Below are positions 38,385 through 44,986 of a stretch of 64,000 nt of DNA, in pieces (the first letter of the stretch is position 1; every line of letters begins with the position of its first letter). The stretch lies in assembly GCF_018131225.1 (NCBI RefSeq), contig NZ_JAFCMM010000004.1, forward strand, positions 186,001-250,000, written 5' to 3'. A program made the translations under genes and the position numbers. The DNA is from Bradyrhizobium sp. U87765 SZCCT0048. Lineage in GTDB: Bacteria > Pseudomonadota > Alphaproteobacteria > Rhizobiales > Xanthobacteraceae. The notes under the pieces were generated by a model. It was given only the letters and a program-made list of their open reading frames with translations, was not told the origin of the DNA and ran no database searches.

Positions 38385-39167
38385 ATGTCGACAGACGGAT
38401 TGCGGGCGATCGTGACGGGCTCGGCATCGGGCCTCGGTGCGGCCTCGGCGCTGAAGCTGGCGCAGACCGGCGCGCGTCTCGTGATCAACTATGCATCGAG
38501 CCGCAGCGAGGCGGAGCAGACCGCGGAGGCGTGTCGCGCCGCGGGCGCCGAAGTGGTCGTGGTGCAGGGCGACGTGTCGCGCGACGAGGATTGTGTGCGG
38601 ATCGCGCAGGCGGCGGCGCCGTGGGGCGGTCTCGATGTGCTGATCAACAATGCGGGCACCACCAAGCATGTCGAACATGCGCTGCTCGATCAGCTGTCGG
38701 CGGACGACTTCCAGCGCATCTACGGCGTCAACACCATCGGGCCATTCCAGATGGTGCGGGCCGCGCGGGGGCTGCTGGAAGCCGCAGCGCATGAACGCCA
38801 GCGCGCGTCGGCGGTGGTGAACGTGTCGTCGATCGCGGGGCTCACCGGCATCGGTTCGTCGCTGGCCTATGTCGCGAGCAAGGGTGCGCTGAATGCCATG
38901 ACCCTGTCGCTGGCGCGGGCACTCGCGCCGCTGATCCGCGTCAACGCGGTGTGTCCGGGCTATATCGATACGCCGTGGTTCGAGAAGGGGCGCGGCGCGG
39001 AGGGTGCCCAGCGCGTGCGCGACATGGTCAAGCAGAAGGTTCCGCTGCGTGTCGCGTCCAGCCCGCAGGATATCGCCGAACTGGTGTGTTTCCTGGCGGG
39101 ACCTCAGTCCGGGCATATGACCGGCGAACTGGTGCGCATGGACGCCGGCATGCATCTGGCCACATGA
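38385..39167 (+). CDS. SDR family oxidoreductase
   Basis: 260-residue classical short-chain dehydrogenase. The NAD(P) motif is TGSASGLGAA, with NNAG (INNAGTT), the catalytic Ser in VNVSSIAGLTG and YVASK (Tyr/Lys). The C-terminus ends ELVRMDAGMHLAT. It is a 3-oxoacyl-ACP reductase-like or 3-hydroxyacyl-CoA dehydrogenase-like enzyme; in this catabolic block oxidation of the 3-hydroxyacyl-CoA made by the crotonases is the natural guess. It diverges from the ACAD operon and ends before a perfect 11-bp hairpin. Confidence 0.88.
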   Translation: MSTDGLRAIVTGSASGLGAASALKLAQTGARLVINYASSRSEAEQTAEACRAAGAEVVVVQGDVSRDEDCVRIAQAAAPWGGLDVLINNAGTTKHVEHALLDQLSADDFQRIYGVNTIGPFQMVRAARGLLEAAAHERQRASAVVNVSSIAGLTGIGSSLAYVASKGALNAMTLSLARALAPLIRVNAVCPGYIDTPWFEKGRGAEGAQRVRDMVKQKVPLRVASSPQDIAELVCFLAGPQSGHMTGELVRMDAGMHLAT

Positions 39168-39178
39168 CACCAGTCGTG

Positions 39179-39204
39179 CCGACGCGCCCTGAGGGGCGCG
39201 TCGG
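39179..39204. terminator. Hairpin between convergent SDR and GlsB-like genes
   Basis: CCGACGCGCCC/GGGCGCGTCGG is a perfect 11-bp stem with a 4-nt loop, 12 bases after the SDR stop and before the end of the opposing gene. It has no T-tract, so it is a likely bidirectional transcript end of non-canonical type. Confidence 0.6.
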
Positions 39205-39215
39205 GCTCGATCGGG

Positions 39216-39497
39216 TCAGCGCGAACCGGTGCGGTCGGGGATCACGCCCGCGGCGACCAGCCGGTTCCAGATGAACAGCACGACAATGGCGCCGATGGTT
39301 GCGGTGATGAAGCCGGCGCCCTGATCGGGGCCATAGTGGCCGATCCACTGGCCGACGGCGGTGGCGAGAAACGCGCCGACGATGCCGAGCACGGTGGTGA
39401 GAATGAAGCCCGACGGATTGTTGGGGCCGGGCGACAGCAGCCGCGCGATAATCCCGGCGACGAAGCCGACAATGACGATCCAGATAATGCCGCCCAT
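39216..39497 (-). CDS. GlsB/YeaQ/YmgE family stress-response membrane protein
   Basis: 93 residues with three hydrophobic segments: IIWIVIVGFVAGIIARLLSP, GFILTTVLGIVGAFLATAVG and AGFITATIGAIVVLFIW. The family (transglycosylase-associated/GlsB) is small, membrane-embedded and induced by general stress. GAGAGG lies ahead of the ATG at 39497. A 12-bp-stem inverted repeat sits between it and the upstream yidB-like gene. Confidence 0.9.
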   Translation of the reverse strand: MGGIIWIVIVGFVAGIIARLLSPGPNNPSGFILTTVLGIVGAFLATAVGQWIGHYGPDQGAGFITATIGAIVVLFIWNRLVAAGVIPDRTGSR

Positions 39498-39554
39498 GGT
39501 GATGCCTCTCCTGTCGAGGAAGTCGGGTGCGAAATGGTCTCGGGGAATACGGTA

Positions 39555-39591
39555 GCCGACCGGCGCTGGCGCAGTTCCTGCGCCGGTCGGC
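39555..39591. repeat. 12-bp inverted repeat between yidB-like and glsB-like genes
   Basis: GCCGACCGGCGC (39555-39566) and GCGCCGGTCGGC (39580-39591) are perfect arms around a 13-base loop. An overlapping alternative pairing is GGCGCA/TGCGCC (39568-39573 and 39579-39584). It follows the yidB-like stop by 7 bases on the minus strand and lacks a T-tract. It may attenuate or stabilise the transcript between the two genes. Confidence 0.7.
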
Positions 39592-39597
39592 AAGTTG

Positions 39598-40236
39598 TTA
39601 CCAGTGCGACGCCTCGTCCGACGTCGGCAGCCGGCCGTTCGGCGTGAGCTGATTGATGACTTCGGGCAGGTGCTGGCTGAGACCCTGAAGCAGGTCTTCG
39701 CGAGACAGGCCGGTCTGCGAGCTGAGCTCGCTGATCTGGTCGGCGCCGAGGGCGTTGGCAAGGTCGCCCGGCGAGATCGCCTTGTTGGGGCCTGCGCTCA
39801 CCCACGAATTTGCGGTGTCGCCGTGGCCATTGTCCTGGAACTGCTTGAGCAGATCGCCGAGACCGCCGCTGAGAACTGTGCCGGCCGCGCCGCCGGCCAG
39901 CAGGCCACCGAGACCACCCTTCAACAGGTCGCCGAGACCGCCGCCACTGCCGCCAAGTGCACCGCCGAGCGCACTGCCAAGTCCGCCACCGAGTCCGCCA
40001 CCGAGTCCGCCCGCGTTACCGCCGGGCAGGGAGGCCGGGGTCGGTGCGGGCGGTGCGCCGGCAGGTGCCGCTGTCGAATGGCCGCCACTGATCGACTTCA
40101 CGGCCTTGTAGGCCAGAAGGCCGAGAATCGCCATGGTCAGCGGCGACATGCCGCCGCTGCTCTTGCCGGGATCACTGGGGCTGCTGGGGCCGCGAGGGCC
40201 ATTCTGCATGCCGTTCAGAATGTCGAGTAAGCCCAT
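39598..40236 (-). CDS. YidB family (DUF937) protein
   Basis: 212 residues. The N-terminus MGLLDILNGMQ and the C-terminal part (WVSAGPNKAISPGDLANALG, ISELSSQTGLSREDLLQGLS, HLPEVINQLTPNGRLP) match YidB/DUF937. Between them is a Gly/Leu-rich low-complexity stretch (about 72-122, repeats of GGGLG), and a hydrophobic segment at about 30-48 (MSPLTMAILGLLAYKAVKSI). The function is unknown; homologues are linked to the cell surface and stress. AGGAG precedes the ATG. Confidence 0.85.
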   Translation of the reverse strand: MGLLDILNGMQNGPRGPSSPSDPGKSSGGMSPLTMAILGLLAYKAVKSISGGHSTAAPAGAPPAPTPASLPGGNAGGLGGGLGGGLGSALGGALGGSGGGLGDLLKGGLGGLLAGGAAGTVLSGGLGDLLKQFQDNGHGDTANSWVSAGPNKAISPGDLANALGADQISELSSQTGLSREDLLQGLSQHLPEVINQLTPNGRLPTSDEASHW

Positions 40237-40274
40237 GATGCTCTCCTGTGTCGGTCATCAGCCCTTGGACCGAA

Positions 40275-40303
40275 AGAGTAGTAAGCTCGCGTGAAGGTGA
40301 CAA
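40275..40303 (-). promoter_or_regulatory. Predicted promoter of the yidB-like gene
   Basis: On the minus strand TTGTCA (complement of 40298-40303), 17-bp spacer, TACTCT (complement of 40275-40280), about 40 bases before the ATG. Confidence 0.5.
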
Positions 40304-40444
40304 GACGGGCCGGCGGGGGGATATTTTGCGGCGAATCGGCCGTTGTTTGGCTGGCGTTCAGGTTGGTTCCGAAGCCGTGGCGCCTCCGCCGATCAATGCG
40401 GCCGGCGCGGCTGGCGGTCCGGGCGGCAAGGGGAGTTGGGCAGG

Positions 40445-41452
40445 ATGGCGGCTGCAGACGGGATCGTGATCGCCGGCGCGGGCAGCATCGGCTGCTATGT
40501 CGGTGGCATGCTGGCGGCGTCTGGGCTCCGGGTCGGACTGCTCGCCCGGCCGCGTCTTGTCGACGAGATCGCGGCGCAGGGGCTCTGGCTGACGAGCTTC
40601 GACGGCGGCGACCGGCGGGTCGCCGCGCGCGAGATCAAGGTGTCGGACGATGCCGCGATCCTGCGTGAGGCGGCCATCATTCTGGTGTGCGTCAAGAGTG
40701 CGGACACCGCCGGCATGGCGATCACTGTTGCCGCTCATGCGCGGCCGGATGCCGTGGTCGTCAGTCTCCAGAATGGCATCGCCAATACGCCGGTGCTGGC
40801 GCAGCGCCTCAAACAGCCCGTGCTCGCGGGCATGGTGCCGTTCAACGTGGTGGCGATGGGCGGGGGGCATTTTCACCGCTCGACGTCCGGCGACATTGTC
40901 ATCGCGGCGGATGCGGCCGGCACCGCGGCGCGGCTGTCGACGGTGGGCCTGCCGTTTCGCTCCCGTGCAGACATCGTCGGCGTGCAGTGGGGCAAGCTGC
41001 TGGTCAATCTCAACAACGCGCTCAATGCGCTGTCCAACCTGCCGTTGCGGGACCAGCTGTCGCAGCGCCCCTGGCGCATGCTGCTGGCCGATCAGATCGC
41101 CGAGGCGCTGGTGGTCCTGAAGGCCGCGGGCATTACGGCGGTGTCGACCACGCCGCTGCCGCCGTCATGGACGCCGCCGATACTGCGGCTGCCAGACCGC
41201 CTGTTCCGCACCATCGCCGGCGCCATGATCCGGATCGATCCGCAGGCGAGGTCGTCGATGTGGGAGGATCTGCAGCGCGACCGCAAGACCGAGATCGACT
41301 ATCTGCAAGGCGAGATCATCGCCCTGGCGGAGCATCACGATCTGCCGGTGCCGCTGTCGCGCCGGATCGTGGCGCTGATCCGCGAGGCCGAAGCGCGCCA
41401 CGAGGGATCGCCCGCCCTGTTGCCCGAGATGATCCGTCAGGGCGAAGTCTGA
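40445..41452 (+). CDS. 2-dehydropantoate 2-reductase family protein (PanE/ApbA-like)
   Basis: 335 residues. The N-terminal NADP-binding fold has IAGAGSIGCYVGGML, and the central part VCVKSADT and VSLQNGIAN. The C-terminal helical domain includes WGKLLVNLNNALNAL and SSMWEDLQRDRKTEIDYLQG, the ketopantoate/pantoate-binding region with the catalytic Lys. It would reduce 2-dehydropantoate in pantothenate synthesis, but this family also has members acting on other 2-oxo acids. The ATG at 40445 follows a GGGGAG site. It stands alone, convergent with the GrlR-like gene. Confidence 0.85.
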   Translation: MAAADGIVIAGAGSIGCYVGGMLAASGLRVGLLARPRLVDEIAAQGLWLTSFDGGDRRVAAREIKVSDDAAILREAAIILVCVKSADTAGMAITVAAHARPDAVVVSLQNGIANTPVLAQRLKQPVLAGMVPFNVVAMGGGHFHRSTSGDIVIAADAAGTAARLSTVGLPFRSRADIVGVQWGKLLVNLNNALNALSNLPLRDQLSQRPWRMLLADQIAEALVVLKAAGITAVSTTPLPPSWTPPILRLPDRLFRTIAGAMIRIDPQARSSMWEDLQRDRKTEIDYLQGEIIALAEHHDLPVPLSRRIVALIREAEARHEGSPALLPEMIRQGEV

Positions 41453-41462
41453 CGCCGCGCGC

Positions 41463-41807
41463 TCAGTCGAGATCGGCGACGCGGCGCAGCGTCGCCGTGA
41501 GGCGGATGCTCTGCTTGCCGAACAGCGCGGTGCCGCCGATGGTCGATTCCGTGTCGCCGATCTTGCCGGAAAAGCCGATGCTCACGGGACGGCCGCCGAA
41601 CAGCGGCGCGACGTCGTGCGGCTGGGTGTGCTGGTCGACCAGCAGCTCTCCCTTCAGCACCGTGCCGTCGCACGTGTAGCTGCCAGTATAGTACAGGAAC
41701 GCATCGCCGCCGAGCAACGTGCCGTCGCGCAAAACAAGGACACCGCTGCCTTTGCCGAAATGTCCGTCAAGCGTCTTGACGTGTAGCGAATAGAGACCGT
41801 TCTTCAT
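41463..41807 (-). CDS. GrlR-like small regulatory protein
   Basis: 114 residues from ATG 41807 (an in-frame GTG at 41819 is possible). The sequence MKNGLYSLHVKTLDGHFGKG, then GVLVLRDGTLLGGDAFLYYT, is a compact beta-rich fold. It resembles proteins annotated as GrlR family, named after the E. coli regulator that holds GrlA in check. In non-pathogens the role is unknown and a regulatory function cannot be assumed. It is the gene nearest the end of the secretion operon on the same strand, but a 175-base gap separates them. Confidence 0.6.
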   Translation of the reverse strand: MKNGLYSLHVKTLDGHFGKGSGVLVLRDGTLLGGDAFLYYTGSYTCDGTVLKGELLVDQHTQPHDVAPLFGGRPVSIGFSGKIGDTESTIGGTALFGKQSIRLTATLRRVADLD

Positions 41808-41982
41808 GATCTCGGGCACCCATCCGCTTCAAGTCTTAAGGCAGCTTGGCGGTCCGGCGCAACGGGCGAGCGGTCGTGACATCACGTTCTCGCGTCGTTT
41901 TGTTGAGAACGGCAACTGTCGGAGTGCATCGACGTGGCCATGCGCGCTCTGCGCGCATGAGGAGGACATGACGGGGCGCAGA

Positions 41983-43557
41983 TCAGACCGAAAGAAGAGG
42001 CGTCGGTGATGCGCTGCCCGGCGATCGCGGTGGCGCGGGAAGATCGGCTGGCCATTGAATACCGTGGTCCGTGACAGGTGCTCGCGCCTCGGCTTCCAGC
42101 ACATGGTGCGCTTCGTCGACGCGCCCGGCCCTGAACAGCGCACGACCGAGCCGGCCGGCGATGTCCGGGACAGCTGGCTGCAGACGCGCGACCTCGCGAT
42201 AGGCATCCGCCGCTTCAGCGAACTGCTCGAGCGCTTCGCAGGCCTCGGCGAGCCCGAGCCACGGCTTGTAAACGTCCGGGCGCACTTCGGCGAGGCGTGC
42301 AAAGATGCGTTTGGCGGCGGGATGATGGCCGCGGGCGGCGAGCAACTGGCCGTAGCGATGCAGCGCATTGTCGTCGCGTGGCGCGACGTCGAGAATCTGG
42401 CGGTAGCCGGTCTCCGCTTCGGCGAGCCTGCCGGCCTGATGCCGTTCGGTCGCGAGCTTGAGTGCATCCGCGAGCGCCCGCGGATCGAGCTTGCCGCCGA
42501 GATTGCGATGGTCGCGGGTCGAAACGACATGGCAGTGGAGCCGCTCTTCCCGGACGCCGAACGAATATTTGTAGCGCTCGTTGCCGCGCAGGAAGTCGTA
42601 GCAGCGGTAGCCGTTGGCAATGGCGTAGCGAATGCTGTGGCCATGCAGGATGAGGCCGGGCGGGGGACCCTCGAACGTCTCGTCCCGGCCGGTGATGTAA
42701 AAGAGGAACGTCTTCTTGCGGGGGTCGACGAGGGTGGCGAGCGCGGCCAGCGGACGGTCGCCGTGCCACAGCACCGGCAGATGCACGAGGCCGCGCTGGA
42801 AGCTGCGCGCGAGCATCAGAAAATTGGATTGGACGAGGGTGTCGACAAGATGGCCCTTGCGGGGGCGCCATTTGATCTCCCAGAATTTCAGCAGCATGCG
42901 CAGGTCGGCCTGGATCGTGTCGGTTGTCGCATGGGTGATGCGGTACGGGCCACCGGCGTCGGCGAGCTTGAGGAAGCGGCGGATTTTCTGGCGGGTGTTG
43001 GCGCTGAGCGTGTCGAGATACATGTCCCAGTCCGGCGGCAGCGACGCATAGGGGCAGATCGTATTGTCGATCTGATCCTGCTTGTTGATGCGATCGAGCG
43101 CGGTCGCGGCGAATGACGCCGACGAGAAATGCGCCATCAACTGGCGGACGCGCAGCGCCGAGCCGCGGAAGTTGTCGATGTTGAAGGTCGCCCAGCGCAT
43201 CTGCTTGATATGGCGCGCGAAGGCGGCAATGGCGCGGGCCTCCACGTCCGGGCGTGCGATCAGCCCTGTGTAGTCCGCAGCATAGCTTCCACCCATCTTC
43301 AGCTCGTTGGTCAAGTGGCCTGTCCTGTCGGCCTTGACCTCGATACGCAACGGGAAGAATGCCACGTAGGGGGCCGTGCTGGTGCGATCGTCGCGTGCAG
43401 CCAGCACCAGCCAAGGACTTGCAAGATGCGGCAGCCATCCGGCGAGCCAGTCCCACGACAGGAACAGTTGGGCATCCGGATCGGTGTCGTACACCGCATT
43501 CCAGTCCTCCTTGAGCCGGAAGAAGGCGTCTACCGTGTCAATGACGTCGATACGCAA
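41983..43557 (-). CDS. CelD-like GNAT acetyltransferase with C-terminal TPRs
   Basis: 524 residues. The first ~350 match the CelD/BcsL (FemAB-like) GNAT group: EDWNAVYDTDPDAQLFLSWD, MGGSYAADYTGLIARP, then FLFYITGRDE and DFLRGNERYKYSFGV. These enzymes are found in polysaccharide and cellulose loci. Residues about 375-485 contain two to three TPR-like helical pairs (RLAEAETGYRQILDVAPRDD, EQFAEAADAYREVARLQPAV). The last 40 are Pro/Ser-rich. It starts 20 bases after the HlyD-type gene, so it belongs to the secretion operon and probably modifies a glycan or the exported protein. No signal peptide was seen. Confidence 0.82.
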   Translation of the reverse strand: MRIDVIDTVDAFFRLKEDWNAVYDTDPDAQLFLSWDWLAGWLPHLASPWLVLAARDDRTSTAPYVAFFPLRIEVKADRTGHLTNELKMGGSYAADYTGLIARPDVEARAIAAFARHIKQMRWATFNIDNFRGSALRVRQLMAHFSSASFAATALDRINKQDQIDNTICPYASLPPDWDMYLDTLSANTRQKIRRFLKLADAGGPYRITHATTDTIQADLRMLLKFWEIKWRPRKGHLVDTLVQSNFLMLARSFQRGLVHLPVLWHGDRPLAALATLVDPRKKTFLFYITGRDETFEGPPPGLILHGHSIRYAIANGYRCYDFLRGNERYKYSFGVREERLHCHVVSTRDHRNLGGKLDPRALADALKLATERHQAGRLAEAETGYRQILDVAPRDDNALHRYGQLLAARGHHPAAKRIFARLAEVRPDVYKPWLGLAEACEALEQFAEAADAYREVARLQPAVPDIAGRLGRALFRAGRVDEAHHVLEAEARAPVTDHGIQWPADLPAPPRSPGSASPTPLLSV

Positions 43558-43577
43558 TGGATCTTCTCCTCGTGGCG

Positions 43578-44960
43578 TCAGCGCTCCCTGAAGGCGCGGG
43601 CGATGCTGTCGTGGATCGGCTTGGTGATGTACTGGAAGAACGTGCGCTCGGCGGTCTTGATGTAGACCTCTGCGGGCATCCCCGGGGTCGGGCTGAAGCC
43701 GGAGATCGCCGAGGCCTCGGTCTTGTTCAGACGGACGCGCACGAGATAGATATCGGTCGGCCCCACCTGCATGGATTTGCGTTCGTCGGCCAGCGTGTCG
43801 GCCGAGAGATAGACGACATCGCCGGAGATCATCGGCGTGACGCGCTGGCTGAGCGCCGTCAGGCGCACCATGGCGTGCTGGCCATGCTTGACGCTGTCGA
43901 TGTCCTGGGGGCGCACGCGTGCCTCGATCACCAGTTCCTCCTGCAGCGGCAGCAACTCCATGATCGGCTTCCCCGGCTCGACCACGCCACCCTGGGTGTG
44001 GTAGCGCAGCTTCACCACAACGCCCTTGACCGGCGCGGTAATGGTGGTGCGCCCGAGGACGCCGCGTGCCGTCAGCATGCGTTCGTTGACGTCGGCGAGT
44101 TCGCCGCGCACCTCGTGCAGTTGCTCGACCGCGGTTTTGATCGCCGTCTTGCGGACGCCGTTGATCTGTTCCTGCGATCTGGCGATGCGTTCCTTGGCGT
44201 CGCCGATGTCGCCCATGATGCGGCCGACCTCGCCTTCGAGATTGGCCTGGGTCCGCTGCAGCAACAGCACCTCGGGCTTGCGGACGAGGCCGCTTCTCAG
44301 CAGGTATTCCTTCTCGCCGACCTCCTCCTCGACGAACTTGATCTGGCGCTGCACGCCGTCGAGCTGGATTCGCGAGCCGGCGATGCGCTCGTTCAGGGCC
44401 TTGATGCCCTCATCGATGCTGGCGATGTCGCTCTTGAGGTTGTTGCGTCGGGCGGTGAAGGTGAGGACTTGGGTGCCGATGATGGCCTTCACCTCGGGAT
44501 CCTCGGCGGCGATGGTCAGCTCCATCGGAAACCGGATCGCCTCGTCCTCGCGGACTTCGGCCTGCAGGCGGACGTCCATGGCGGTCAGGCGTGTGCTGCG
44601 CAGGAACAGGCGGCGCAGTTCGGCCTGGGCCGTCGTCGGATCGAGCTCGAGCAGGGTCTGGCCGGGCTCGACGATGTCGCCCTCATGCACCATGATCTCC
44701 TTGATCACGCCGCCTTCGAGATGCTGGATCGTCTTGTTCTGGCCGGTGGCCACGAACACGCCGGACGCGACGACCGCGCCTGCGATCGGTGCGGTGTTGC
44801 CCCACACGCCGAAGCCCATCACGGTCGCGGCCATGATGACGATGCCGCCGATGGTCGGCAGCCGGGTGGAGCGCGGCAGCGAGGCGTGCCAGGGCGGCAG
44901 ATCGGTGGTCGCCGGCGGCTGGGGGGGGCGCGTCCTGCGAAAGGTGATCGGAAGCTTCAT
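43578..44960 (-). CDS. Type I secretion periplasmic adaptor (HlyD/PrtE family)
   Basis: 460-residue membrane-fusion protein. A single N-terminal transmembrane helix (about 35-60: TIGGIVIMAATVMGFGVWGN) is followed by a biotinyl-lipoyl half-motif (NKTIQHLEGGVIKEIMVHEG, DIVEPGQTLL), a long coiled-coil hairpin (about 120-290), the second lipoyl half (ITAPVKGVVVKL) and a beta-barrel domain. The C-terminus (VRVRLNKTEA, GMPAEVYIKTAERTFFQYIT) is typical of PrtE/HlyD. It bridges the ABC exporter and an outer-membrane TolC-type channel, which is not encoded here. It starts 26 bases after the ABC gene. Confidence 0.95.
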   Translation of the reverse strand: MKLPITFRRTRPPQPPATTDLPPWHASLPRSTRLPTIGGIVIMAATVMGFGVWGNTAPIAGAVVASGVFVATGQNKTIQHLEGGVIKEIMVHEGDIVEPGQTLLELDPTTAQAELRRLFLRSTRLTAMDVRLQAEVREDEAIRFPMELTIAAEDPEVKAIIGTQVLTFTARRNNLKSDIASIDEGIKALNERIAGSRIQLDGVQRQIKFVEEEVGEKEYLLRSGLVRKPEVLLLQRTQANLEGEVGRIMGDIGDAKERIARSQEQINGVRKTAIKTAVEQLHEVRGELADVNERMLTARGVLGRTTITAPVKGVVVKLRYHTQGGVVEPGKPIMELLPLQEELVIEARVRPQDIDSVKHGQHAMVRLTALSQRVTPMISGDVVYLSADTLADERKSMQVGPTDIYLVRVRLNKTEASAISGFSPTPGMPAEVYIKTAERTFFQYITKPIHDSIARAFRER

Positions 44961-44986
44961 GGCGGAATACCTCGCTTGCGGTCCGG

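Noticed and set aside
39900..40025. Short-period repeats in the yidB-like gene, resembling a tandem repeat array
   Set aside because: They encode a Gly/Leu-rich linker inside an intact gene; not a CRISPR array or mobile element.
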